Shown here one piece after another: positions 49,621 to 59,526 of a stretch of 64,000 bases of DNA (its first letter is position 1; every line of letters starts with the position of its first letter). The notes beneath the pieces are model-generated. The model did no database searches. It worked only from the letters and a program-made list of their open reading frames with translations, and was not told where the DNA came from. This stretch comes from Solirubrobacterales bacterium. Lineage in GTDB: Bacteria > Actinomycetota > Thermoleophilia > Solirubrobacterales > Solirubrobacteraceae. Made by a program: the position numbers and the translations under genes. The stretch is from positions 14,291 to 78,290 of the forward strand of contig PKXY01000028.1 in the NCBI GenBank assembly GCA_003132505.1, in the 5' to 3' direction.

Positions 49621-49723
49621 CTACTTGACTGCCGACAGCCTACGCGTCCGGGCGCAGCTGCGCGAATCAAACGCGCGTCGAAGGCGCTCGACTCGGCGCC
49701 GAGCGCCGCCGATTAGTGGATCG

Positions 49724-49966
49724 ATGTCGCCGACGATCCTCAGACGAGTCACCGCCGGCTGTGTGGCGGGCTGCGCGGCGGCCATGCTCGCCGGCTGCGG
49801 CAAGCAGGCGCAAACCCCACCACCGTCGAGCAACCCGGTGGCGGCCGGCGCCGCGAACACCACCAATGCGCCGGCGTACGGCGCGGACATCCACGCAGCG
49901 CAGGCCCTTGGCGGCGTTCTCCAGCAGAGCGCCCAGCGCGACGTCGGCGGCGCAACTGGGCCGTAG
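49724..49966 (+). CDS. Small predicted lipoprotein
   Basis: An 80-residue protein with a lipoprotein signal peptide: LRRVTAGCVAGCAAAMLAGC, with lipobox LAGC and Cys at about residue 25. The mature part is short, Pro/Ala/Asn-rich and low in structure (QTPPPSSNPVAAG). Divergent from the MgtE-sensor gene; the DJ-1 gene follows on the same strand after 18 bp. No function recognised. Confidence 0.65.
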   Translation: MSPTILRRVTAGCVAGCAAAMLAGCGKQAQTPPPSSNPVAAGAANTTNAPAYGADIHAAQALGGVLQQSAQRDVGGATGP

Positions 49967-49970
49967 GCCT

Positions 49971-49976
49971 TATCGT
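49971..49976 (+). promoter_or_regulatory. -10 box (TATCGT) of the DJ-1/PfpI gene
   Basis: TATCGT lies 8 nt before the ATG at 49985, within the 18-bp gap after the lipoprotein gene. It could give a leaderless transcript independent of the upstream gene. Confidence 0.35.
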
Positions 49977-49984
49977 CGCGCGCG

Positions 49985-50596
49985 ATGCGGATCGCAGTCG
50001 CGCTGTTCGAGGAGTGTGAGGAGCTCGATTGGGCCGGCCCGTGGGAGGTGCTGGCCAGCTGGCGTGAACTCTGGCCGGACGACCGTGTCGAGCTATTCAC
50101 AGTCGCCGAGACGACCGACCCGGTGTGCTGCGCGAAGGGGCTGCGGGTGCTTGCCGACCGCACCTGGGACACGCTCGTTGACGTCGACGTGCTCGTGTAC
50201 CCGGGCGGCAGGGGGACCCGAGCGCAACTCGGCGACGAGCGGATCCGCGAGCGGATCAGATCGCTGGCCAGCGGCGGAGCGCTGATGACGAGCGTATGCA
50301 CGGGCTCGCTGGTCTTCGCCGACGCGGGAATTCTCGACGGGCGTGCTGCGACGACGCATTGGGCGAGTCTCGAGCTGCTCGCGCAGCTCGGCGAGAACAT
50401 CGACGTCCGCAGCGACGAGCGCTTCGTCGATGTCGGGGCGGTCATCACCGCGGCCGGTGTCTCCGCCGGGATCGACATGGCGCTTCATCTGGTCGCGCGG
50501 CTCGCTTCGCCCGAGCGCGCCGAGCAGGTGCGCACCGCGATCCAGTATGAGCCGCGGCTGGGGAGCTGGGTAGAAAACTCGGACTCGTCCGGGTAG
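49985..50596 (+). CDS. DJ-1/PfpI family protein
   Basis: A 203-residue class I glutamine-amidotransferase-like protein. The nucleophile elbow is SVCTGSLVFADAG (Cys near residue 105), with an acidic residue in FEECEELDWAGPWEV and His in ATTHW. This is the isonitrile-hydratase/AraC-type subgroup of DJ-1/PfpI; activities range from glyoxalase to isonitrile hydratase. No fused HTH domain is present. Function not assignable further. Confidence 0.88.
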   Translation: MRIAVALFEECEELDWAGPWEVLASWRELWPDDRVELFTVAETTDPVCCAKGLRVLADRTWDTLVDVDVLVYPGGRGTRAQLGDERIRERIRSLASGGALMTSVCTGSLVFADAGILDGRAATTHWASLELLAQLGENIDVRSDERFVDVGAVITAAGVSAGIDMALHLVARLASPERAEQVRTAIQYEPRLGSWVENSDSSG

Positions 50597-50605
50597 AGAA
50601 CGCGC

Positions 50606-50611
50606 GATACT
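50606..50611 (+). promoter_or_regulatory. -10 box (GATACT) of mnmA
   Basis: GATACT lies 6 nt before the GTG at 50618, predicting a leaderless transcript that starts within the gap after the DJ-1 gene. Confidence 0.4.
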
Positions 50612-50617
50612 CAACCG

Positions 50618-51997
50618 GTGAGCCTCGCCGCGCACTTGGAGCGCCCGGCCGGCCGCGGTGTGACTCCGCGCGCATCGCACACCGGTGCCGCCGGTGGCGC
50701 GCCGTGCGGGGATCTGGTGCGGATCTCGATCGCGCTGGACGGCGACAAGGTCGCTGCCGCGGGGTTCGACGCGCAGGGTTGCGGCGTCGCGATCGCCGCC
50801 GGCAGCGCCGCCGTCACGCTCGCCCAGGGTCTACCACTGCTCGAAGCCGCGCGGATCGGCAGCGCCGAGATCGCTCGCGAACTGGGCGGTCTCTCGCCCG
50901 CCAAGCGCCATGGCGCGGAGCTCGCAGCCGACGCGCTGCACCGCGCGCTCGGCCAGGCCGCGCGGGCCGATGCCGAGCTCGAACCGGCCGCCGGACGGCG
51001 TCTGGTGGCGCTGAGCGGCGGCGTCGACAGCACCGTCGCGGCGCTGCTCAGCGGTTCGCGCGCGGTCGGTGTGACGCTTGAGCTGTGGTCGGATCCGCAG
51101 ACCGACGGCGAGCGGAGCTGCTGCTCGCCGCAGGCCGTGCGAAGCGCGCGCGACCTCGCTCACGGCCTTGGCCTGCCGCACATCTCGCTCGACCTGCGCG
51201 CCGAATTTCGCGCCGACGTCGTCGAGCCGTGGCTCGCCGGTCATGCCGCGGGCCTGACGCCAAACCCCTGCGCGCGCTGCAACGGGGAGGTTCGGATCGA
51301 CGCGATGCTCGAGTTGATGGCGCGGCTCGGCGCCGCCGAGCTCGTCACCGGCCACTACGCGCGCGTGCGCGACGGTCTGCTGCGCGTCGCCGCCGACGCA
51401 CACAAGGACCAGAGCTACTCGCTGGCCGCGCTCGATCCGGCCTCGCTCGCGCGGCTGCGCTTCCCGCTCGGCGAGCTGCGCAAGGAGGAGGTCCGGGAGC
51501 TCGCGCGCCGCCACCATCTGCCGGTTGCGGCAAAGCCGGACTCGCAGGACCTCTGCTTCCTTGCCGGCAGTGGACGCGAGGCGTTCCTCGCCCGGCACGG
51601 CGGCCTCGCCGAGCGCGACGGCGAGTTGCTCGACGTGCGCGGCAGCTCGATCGGGCACCACCGCGGCGCCCACAACTACACCGTCGGCCAGCGCCGCGGC
51701 ATCGGCCTCGGCGGCGGGACGCCGCTCTACGTGATCGCAACCGACGCGGACGAGAACACGGTCACCGTCGGACCGCGTGACGCGCTGGCCACCAAGAACG
51801 TAGCGCTGCGCGACACCGTTCTGTATCGACCGGGATTCGACCATGTGCGGCTCCGCTACCGCCAGCAGCCGCTTCGCTGTTCGACCTTGCGAGATGACGT
51901 GCTCGAGCTCGATGAGCCGGCGTACGGCGTCGCTCCCGGTCAGCTCGCCTGCCTGATGGATGGCGAGCTGGTCGTCGGGCACGCAACCATCGCCTGA
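50618..51997 (+). CDS. mnmA: tRNA 2-thiouridine synthase MnmA fused to an IscU/NifU-like domain
   Basis: A 459-residue fusion. Residues about 25-125 form an IscU/NifU-N-like module: APCGDLVRISIALDGDKVAA (first Cys plus Asp), FDAQGCGVAIAAGSA (second Cys), and SPAKRHGAELAADAL, where the third ligand Cys (normally KxHC) is Gly. Residues 128-459 are MnmA: P-loop ALSGGVDSTVAALL, NPCARCN (catalytic Cys in CxxC) and SQDLCFLAG (partner Cys), then the β-barrel HNYTVGQRRGIGL. MnmA thiolates U34 of Lys, Glu and Gln tRNAs. The CxxC plus Cys set fits cluster-binding MnmA proteins. Confidence 0.9.
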   Translation: MSLAAHLERPAGRGVTPRASHTGAAGGAPCGDLVRISIALDGDKVAAAGFDAQGCGVAIAAGSAAVTLAQGLPLLEAARIGSAEIARELGGLSPAKRHGAELAADALHRALGQAARADAELEPAAGRRLVALSGGVDSTVAALLSGSRAVGVTLELWSDPQTDGERSCCSPQAVRSARDLAHGLGLPHISLDLRAEFRADVVEPWLAGHAAGLTPNPCARCNGEVRIDAMLELMARLGAAELVTGHYARVRDGLLRVAADAHKDQSYSLAALDPASLARLRFPLGELRKEEVRELARRHHLPVAAKPDSQDLCFLAGSGREAFLARHGGLAERDGELLDVRGSSIGHHRGAHNYTVGQRRGIGLGGGTPLYVIATDADENTVTVGPRDALATKNVALRDTVLYRPGFDHVRLRYRQQPLRCSTLRDDVLELDEPAYGVAPGQLACLMDGELVVGHATIA

Positions 51998-52111
51998 CGC
52001 GCGTGCCGCAGCAGCGCGGGCGGCTGCTGGTCGAATCCCGAAGAGCGTCGAACAAAATGACGTGCGATCGGGGCGGCCGAGGGCCAAGCTGGGCGACGCA
52101 CGGTGCCGCCG

Positions 52112-52189
52112 CGGGTAGCAGGGCTACCCGCAAGTGCCGGGTGGCGATCCGGCGCCGGTCATCGGACGCAACCGGCGCGCGCTCATTTT
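52112..52189 (+). promoter_or_regulatory. Structured leader of alaS with terminator-like hairpin
   Basis: In the 222-bp gap before alaS there are two perfect 8-bp stems: CGGGTAGC/GCTACCCG (52112-52130) and GCGCCGGT/ACCGGCGC (52152-52178). The second is followed by GCGCTCATTTT. It may terminate mnmA or attenuate alaS. A GGGTGGCGATCC sequence between them recalls a T-box, but the rest of that motif is missing. Confidence 0.45.
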
Positions 52190-52219
52190 GCGAGGCGCCA
52201 TAAGTAATCTGGGTTGCGC

Positions 52220-54877
52220 ATGCGGTCCATGACGACTGACGAGATACGCGAGCGCTACCTCGAGTTCTTTGCGCAGCGCGGGCACCTGCGCGTGCCGAGC
52301 TACTCGCTCGTGCCGTCGGACAACGATCCGTCAGCGCTGCTGACGGTCGCCGGCATGCATCCTCTGAAGCCGTTCTTCCTTGGCGTCGAGCGGCCGCCGG
52401 CGCCGCGCGTCACGAGCTGCCAGAAGGTGTTTCGCACGGTCGACCTCGACATCGTCGGCACCACCGCGCGCCACCTCACGTTCTTCGAGATGCTCGGGAA
52501 CTTCTCGTTCGGCGACTACTTCAAGGAGCAGGCGATCGCCTACGCGTGGGAGCTCTCGCGCGAGGGCTTCGGATTCCCCGCGGATCGCATCTGGATCACC
52601 GTCTTCGAGGGCGACGACGTGCTCGGGCTGGGGCCCGACGAGGAGGCGATCGCGGCCTGGGAGGCGGTCGGCGTCCCGCGCGAGCGGATCGTGGCCTGCA
52701 ACCGCACGGAGAACTTCTGGGAGGCGGGCCTGACCGGCCCGTGCGGACCCTGTTCCGAGCTCTACCTCGATCGCGGCCTCGAATTCGGCAGTGCCGACGA
52801 CCTGCCCGGCGGGGAAAACGAGCGCTTCCTCGAGTACTGGAACCTCGTGTTCATGACCTACAACCAGGAGCCGCGAGACCAATTGACGCCGCTGCCGGCG
52901 CGCAATATCGACACCGGGCTCGGCCTCAACCGGATGGCGGTGATCCTTCAGGACGTCCGGTCGGTGTTCGAGACCGATCAGTTCCGCCCGCTTGTCGAAC
53001 TGGGGGAGCAGCTGTCGGGCCGGCGCTACGGCGCCGAGGGCGCGAGCGATCGCTCGATGCGGATCCTCGCCGACCACGCGCGCGGGATGACGTTCCTGAT
53101 CGCCGACGGCGTCGTGCCCTCGAACGAGGACCGCGGCTACGTGCTGCGGCGGGTGATGCGCCGCGCGATCCAGCACGGCCGGGCGCTCGGCCTCGAGCCC
53201 GGGTTCCTCGTCCGCTACGGCCAGCTGGTGCGCGAGCTGATGGGCGGCGCCTATCCAGAGCTGAACAGCCAGCGCGAGGCGATCGACACGTGGCTGTCGG
53301 CCGAAGAGGAACACTTCGGTCATACGCTCGAGCAGGGGCTTGCCACGCTCGGCGAGCTGATCGAGCGGGCGCGCGAGGACGGCGGCGCCGTCAGCGGCGA
53401 GGACGCGTTCCGGTTGCACGACACGTTCGGCTTCCCGTTCGAGCTGACGCGCGAGCTCGTCGCCGAGGCGGGCCTGGAGGTTGACGAGGCCGGCTTCGAG
53501 GAGCGGATGTCGGCCCAGCGCACGCGCAGCCGGACTGGCGGCGCAACCAGCGTTTCGTCCGCCGCCGGGGTGCGTGAGGACGCCGGGCGCTTCGCCAAGC
53601 AGGCCGGGTTCCAGACGCACTTCGTCGGCTACGAGACGACCGAGCAGGCGACCACGGTCGCTGCGGTCGAGCGCCATAACGGCGCCGTGCTCGTCAAGCT
53701 TGCTGACTCGCCGTTCTATGCGCTCGGCGGCGGCCAGGTCTCGGATGTCGGTTCGATCGAGTGCGAGGACGGCGACTGCCGGGCGCGCGTCGCCGACGTT
53801 GTGCGGCTCGGCGATGACCAGGCGCTGCTCGTCGTGCTCGAGCAGGGCGAGCTGCACTCCGGGGAGCGCGTCCTCGCGCGCGTCGAGCCGGGAACACGGC
53901 ACGCGACCGAGTGCAACCACACGGCGACCCACCTGCTGCACGCCGCGCTCCGCCGGCGGCTCGGCCCGCACGTCCGCCAGTCCGGTTCCTACGTCGGCCC
54001 CGACAAGCTGCGCTTCGACTTCAGCCATGGCCAGGCGCTCAGTGCCGAGGAGCTGCGCGACGTCGAGGATCAGGTCAACGCCTGGATCCTCGAGAACCAT
54101 CGCGTGCGCGCGCTCGCGACGACGCTTGACGAGGCGCGCTCGCTCGGCGCGATGGCGCTGTTCGGCGAGAAGTACGGCGAGGTTGTGCGGATGGTGGAGG
54201 TCGGCGACGACGGCCTGTCGCGCGAGCTGTGCGGCGGCACCCACGTCCGCTCGACGGCCGAGATCGGCCTCCTGCGAGTCATCGGCGAGACCTCGAGCGC
54301 TGCCAACGTGAGGCGTATCGAGGCGCTGACCGGCCCGGAGGCCGTGCAGCTGGTGCGCGAGCACGACCGCGAGCTCGACGCGATCGCCGCGCTGTTGCGG
54401 ACGACCCCGGCCGAGGCACTGTCGGTCGCGCGCGCCCGCGAGGAGCAGCGCCGCAAGCTGGAGGCGGCGTCACGGCGCGCGGGCGACGGCGGCGCCGCAC
54501 TCGACCCAGCGGCGATCGCGCAGAGCGCCGTGAGCGTGGGGGAGGTGCCACTCGTCAGCACCGAGGTCGCACTCGACGATGCCAAGGCCCTGCCCGAGCT
54601 CGCCGATCGCATCAAGGGTCAGCTCCAAGCCGACGGCGTGATCGTCCTCGCAGCGCAGGTCGACGATCGCGCCAGCGTCCTCGTCAGCGTCGCCCCAGCG
54701 CTCGTCGAGCGCGGCGTCCGCGCGGGCGAGATCGCCAAAGCCGCAGCCGCGGTCCTCGGCGGCGGCGGCGGCGGCCGCGACACCCTCGCCCAAGCCGGAG
54801 GCCCCAACACCCAGAAAATCAGCGAAGCACTCGAAGCCGCCACCGCCTCAGTCACCGCGGCACTCGACAAATCCTGA
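52220..54877 (+). CDS. alaS: Alanyl-tRNA synthetase
   Basis: An 885-residue class II AlaRS. Motif 2 region FRTVDLDIVGTTARHLTFFE, then GLTGPCGPCSELY. The editing domain has zinc motif CNHTATHLLHAALRR (HxxxH) and partner CGGTHV. The C-Ala domain (about 740-885) ends with a Gly-rich stretch GGGGGGRDTLAQAGG. It charges tRNA-Ala and edits Ser/Gly mischarging. ATG codons at 52220 and 52229 are both possible starts; a TTG at 52214 is less likely. Followed by ruvX after a hairpin-containing gap. Confidence 0.97.
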   Translation: MRSMTTDEIRERYLEFFAQRGHLRVPSYSLVPSDNDPSALLTVAGMHPLKPFFLGVERPPAPRVTSCQKVFRTVDLDIVGTTARHLTFFEMLGNFSFGDYFKEQAIAYAWELSREGFGFPADRIWITVFEGDDVLGLGPDEEAIAAWEAVGVPRERIVACNRTENFWEAGLTGPCGPCSELYLDRGLEFGSADDLPGGENERFLEYWNLVFMTYNQEPRDQLTPLPARNIDTGLGLNRMAVILQDVRSVFETDQFRPLVELGEQLSGRRYGAEGASDRSMRILADHARGMTFLIADGVVPSNEDRGYVLRRVMRRAIQHGRALGLEPGFLVRYGQLVRELMGGAYPELNSQREAIDTWLSAEEEHFGHTLEQGLATLGELIERAREDGGAVSGEDAFRLHDTFGFPFELTRELVAEAGLEVDEAGFEERMSAQRTRSRTGGATSVSSAAGVREDAGRFAKQAGFQTHFVGYETTEQATTVAAVERHNGAVLVKLADSPFYALGGGQVSDVGSIECEDGDCRARVADVVRLGDDQALLVVLEQGELHSGERVLARVEPGTRHATECNHTATHLLHAALRRRLGPHVRQSGSYVGPDKLRFDFSHGQALSAEELRDVEDQVNAWILENHRVRALATTLDEARSLGAMALFGEKYGEVVRMVEVGDDGLSRELCGGTHVRSTAEIGLLRVIGETSSAANVRRIEALTGPEAVQLVREHDRELDAIAALLRTTPAEALSVARAREEQRRKLEAASRRAGDGGAALDPAAIAQSAVSVGEVPLVSTEVALDDAKALPELADRIKGQLQADGVIVLAAQVDDRASVLVSVAPALVERGVRAGEIAKAAAAVLGGGGGGRDTLAQAGGPNTQKISEALEAATASVTAALDKS

Positions 54878-54950
54878 GCGGCTGCAAAGTGGCACGCGCC
54901 ACGATCATCGAGCGCCTGCGAACCCCACCAACGCCCGGGGGCACGAGCGT

Positions 54951-54985
54951 CTCATTTTCGAGCCCCAAAGGGGCCCGAAAATGAG
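54951..54985 (+). promoter_or_regulatory. Hairpin covering the ruvX start codon
   Basis: A long perfect inverted repeat: outer 10-bp stem CTCATTTTCG/CGAAAATGAG (54951-54960 with 54976-54985) and inner 5-bp stem GCCCC/GGGGC around AAA. Its right arm contains the ruvX ATG (54981-54983). It could act as a bidirectional terminator with flanking A/T runs, or hide the start codon. Confidence 0.65.
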
Positions 54986-55397
54986 AGCGCTCGCACTTGA
55001 CTACGGCTCCGCCCGTTGCGGCGTTGCCCTCAGCGACCCGACCGGCACGATCGTGACGCCGATCGAGCCCGTGTTGCGACCCGGCACGCGCGCCGGACTC
55101 GGGCGCCTCGCAGCGCTCGTGGCGGAGCGCGAGGTCGAGGTCGTCGTGATTGGCCTGCCGATCTCGCTCGCCGGCGCCGACACGGCGCAAACGACCGAGA
55201 CACGCGAGTTCGCCGAGCTACTGCGAACACGGCTCGGGCGAGCGGTGGCGGTCGAACTGCACGACGAGCGGCTGACGACGCGGCTCGCGCAGCGCGACCC
55301 CTCACAGGACGCCAGCGAGGACTCGCGCGCCGCCGCGCACCTGCTCGAGAGCTGGCTTGCGCTAAGGCGCGGCGGTTCCGGCGAGCGCTCCCGCTAA
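54981..55397 (+). CDS. ruvX: RuvX/YqgF putative pre-16S rRNA nuclease (RNase H fold)
   Basis: A 138-residue RNase-H-fold protein. Asp lies in ALDYGSARCGVALSDP (metal site), then VVVIGLPISLAG, and the acidic motif HDERLTT followed by DSRAAAHLLESWL (final Asp). It matures the 5' end of 16S rRNA and was earlier named Holliday junction resolvase. The start codon lies inside a perfect 10-bp inverted repeat. It sits in the conserved order alaS-ruvX-mltG-aroE of many bacteria. Confidence 0.92.
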   Translation: MRALALDYGSARCGVALSDPTGTIVTPIEPVLRPGTRAGLGRLAALVAEREVEVVVIGLPISLAGADTAQTTETREFAELLRTRLGRAVAVELHDERLTTRLAQRDPSQDASEDSRAAAHLLESWLALRRGGSGERSR

Positions 55398-55435
55398 ATT
55401 GGAGCGGTCGTGTCGGTCGTCTTCGAGAGAGCCGC

Positions 55436-56722
55436 GTGAGCCCGCTTCGGGGAGGGACCGGGGGTGGTTCGCAGCCCCCGGACGAGCACGGGTCCCATCC
55501 GGCTGCCGGCGGCGACTGGGCTGAGGACCTCGACTGGGTCGACCCCAGAGCTGGCGAGGAAGAGCGACGGCCCGGCGGATTGCAGGCCGTCCTGGCGCGG
55601 CTGGCGGCGCGCAGGCGCGCGCCCAAGGCGGGCGGCGGTCCCCGTAAGCGCTTCCTGCTCCGCAGGCTCGTCGCGCTGTCCGTGCTCGTCATCGTCGTGT
55701 TCGCGGCCTGGTTTTTGATCGAGCTGTTCCAGCCGTTCCACGGTGGCGGCGGCGCAAGCGTCACGCTCAGCATCCCGCAGGGGGCCAGTGGCGGAACGGT
55801 GGGCACACTGCTCGCCGCCGACGGCGTCGTCTCATCGAGCTTCTTCTTCGATTTGCGGTCCTCTCTCGCGGGCGACAGCAACAAGTTCCGCGCCGGCGTC
55901 TACACGCTGAAGCGCGGCATGAGCTACGGCGCCGCGCTGAGCGCGCTGACCCAGCAATCCGGCAACGGCGCCGTGATCTCGCTGACGATCCCCGAAGGCG
56001 AGACGCGAGCACAGATCGCCGTGCTCGCGCGCAAGGCCGGCCTGCGCGGCAACTACCTGAAGGCCTCGACGGCGACCGCCGCTCACTTCTCGCCGCAGGC
56101 CTACGGGGCCCACAAGGGCATCAAATCGCTCGAGGGCTTCCTCTTCCCGGCGACCTACTACCTCTACCGCCACGGCTGGGTCAGCTCGCTCGTCGCGAAG
56201 CAGCTGGCCGCGTTCAAGCTGTACCTCGCGGAAGTCAATATGCGCTACGCGAAGAGCAAGAACCTCACGCCCTACGACGTGATCACGATCGCCTCGATCA
56301 TCGAGCGCGAGTCGCAGCTCACAGCGGACGGGTCGAAGGTCGCGGCGGTGATCTACAACCGCCTCGCCGAGGGGATCGAGCTGGGCCTCGACACGACACT
56401 CCTCTACTACCTGCACGACCCCAAGGGCGGATTGACTGGGCACGACCTGACGCTCGAAACGCCCTACAACACGCGCAACCACTACGGCTTGCCACCGACG
56501 CCGATCGCGAACCCGGGTCTAGCGGCGCTCCTCGCGGCGGCCCGGCCGGCGCACGACAGCTACCTGTACTTCGTCGTCAAGCCGAACGCTTGCGGCGCGC
56601 TCGCCTTCTCCACCAATCAGACGACGTTCGACGAGGACGTCGCCAGCTACAACGCCGCGGTCAAGGCCGATCACGGGCGCCTTCCCGACCGCTGCCCGGC
56701 GCCGGCGAAGACGAAGAAGTAG
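55436..56722 (+). CDS. mltG: Endolytic murein transglycosylase MltG
   Basis: A 428-residue protein: a charged cytosolic N-terminus (~65 residues), one membrane helix (LVALSVLVIVVFAAWFLIEL), then a LysM-like module and the YceG catalytic domain. The catalytic Glu is in ASIIERESQL, with VIYNRLAEGIELGLDTTLLY and YNTRNHYGLPPTPIANPG downstream. It cuts nascent glycan strands to set peptidoglycan chain length. The GTG at 55436 lies 38 bp after ruvX; longer frames are shadows of that gene. Confidence 0.94.
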   Translation: MSPLRGGTGGGSQPPDEHGSHPAAGGDWAEDLDWVDPRAGEEERRPGGLQAVLARLAARRRAPKAGGGPRKRFLLRRLVALSVLVIVVFAAWFLIELFQPFHGGGGASVTLSIPQGASGGTVGTLLAADGVVSSSFFFDLRSSLAGDSNKFRAGVYTLKRGMSYGAALSALTQQSGNGAVISLTIPEGETRAQIAVLARKAGLRGNYLKASTATAAHFSPQAYGAHKGIKSLEGFLFPATYYLYRHGWVSSLVAKQLAAFKLYLAEVNMRYAKSKNLTPYDVITIASIIERESQLTADGSKVAAVIYNRLAEGIELGLDTTLLYYLHDPKGGLTGHDLTLETPYNTRNHYGLPPTPIANPGLAALLAAARPAHDSYLYFVVKPNACGALAFSTNQTTFDEDVASYNAAVKADHGRLPDRCPAPAKTKK

Positions 56723-56731
56723 CGCCCCGCC

Positions 56732-57574
56732 GTGGGCTCCTCGCGCAGCGAGCCGGTGCCGGCTCACACGCCCGGACGGCTCGGCGTGCTTGGCTGGCCC
56801 GTCCTGCACAGCCGCTCACCGGCAATGCATCGTGCAGCATTCGCGGAGCTCTCGCTCGAGGGTTGGAGCTACCAGCTGCTGCCGGTGCCCCCAGACCTGT
56901 TCGACGAGACGGTCAGGGCGCTGCCCGGCGCCGGGTTCGTCGGGGCGAACGTGACCGTGCCACACAAGCAGGCGGCTCTGGCGCTCGCTGACAGCGCCGG
57001 CAGCGCAACACGACAGATCGGCGCGGCCAACACGCTCAGCTTCGCGGCCGACGGCCACGTACACGCAGAGAACACCGATGCCCCAGGGCTGATCGCTGCC
57101 TTGCCGCTCGATCCGAGCGGCAAGCGGGCGGTCGTTCTCGGCGCCGGCGGAACAGCTCGCGCTGCTGCGTGGGCACTGCGCGAAGCGGGCGCGAGCGTCG
57201 CCGTGTGGAACCGTACGCCCGAGCGCGCGCACGAGCTGGCCGAAAGCCTCGGCGTGCAGGCCATCGCGAGCGTTCAACCAGCCGACCTGCTCCTCAACTG
57301 TACAACCGTCGGACTCGAGGCCGACGGAAACAAACCTGAAGAAACGCTCCAGTTGTGGGGCATAGATACCGATCTACTGTCCAGGTATGTATGCGTTGTC
57401 GACTACGTCTATGGCAGGCGAGAAACTCAGCTGCTCAGAAGCGCTCGGAGGCTAGGCGTGATGACCGTTGACGGCCAAGCGCTCCTTTGTGAGCAGGGCG
57501 CAATCAGCTTCGAGCTATGGACCGGGCGGCCGGCGCCGCGGGCCGCGATGGCGCGCGCCGTCGCGGAGGCGTAG
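56732..57574 (+). CDS. aroE: Shikimate dehydrogenase
   Basis: A 280-residue AroE. The shikimate site is LHSRSPAMHRAAF, the catalytic Lys is in NVTVPHKQ, and Asp in ENTDAPGL. The NADP-binding motif is VLGAGGTARAAAWAL, with WNRTPERAHEL after it. It reduces 3-dehydroshikimate in aromatic biosynthesis. GTG start at 56732; the pilB gene follows 2 bp after its stop codon. Position next to mltG is conserved in many bacteria. Confidence 0.95.
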   Translation: MGSSRSEPVPAHTPGRLGVLGWPVLHSRSPAMHRAAFAELSLEGWSYQLLPVPPDLFDETVRALPGAGFVGANVTVPHKQAALALADSAGSATRQIGAANTLSFAADGHVHAENTDAPGLIAALPLDPSGKRAVVLGAGGTARAAAWALREAGASVAVWNRTPERAHELAESLGVQAIASVQPADLLLNCTTVGLEADGNKPEETLQLWGIDTDLLSRYVCVVDYVYGRRETQLLRSARRLGVMTVDGQALLCEQGAISFELWTGRPAPRAAMARAVAEA

Positions 57575-57576
57575 GG

Positions 57577-59454
<1,878 letters not shown>

Positions 59455-59526
59455 CTCCGGCGCGCAACGACGCTGGCTGGCGTTTCAGCAGCTGGCGTCT
59501 CCTGCCGATAGGTCATTTGAACATCG

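Noticed and set aside
52112-52189. T-box riboswitch for tRNA-Ala
   Set aside because: Only a GGGTGGC word fits; the expected UGGU for tRNA-Ala and a specifier loop are not evident.
52331-54364. 677-codon minus-strand frame antisense to alaS
   Set aside because: Composition of a shadow frame (Arg/Ala/His-rich) and no family motif, whereas alaS motifs are intact on the plus strand.
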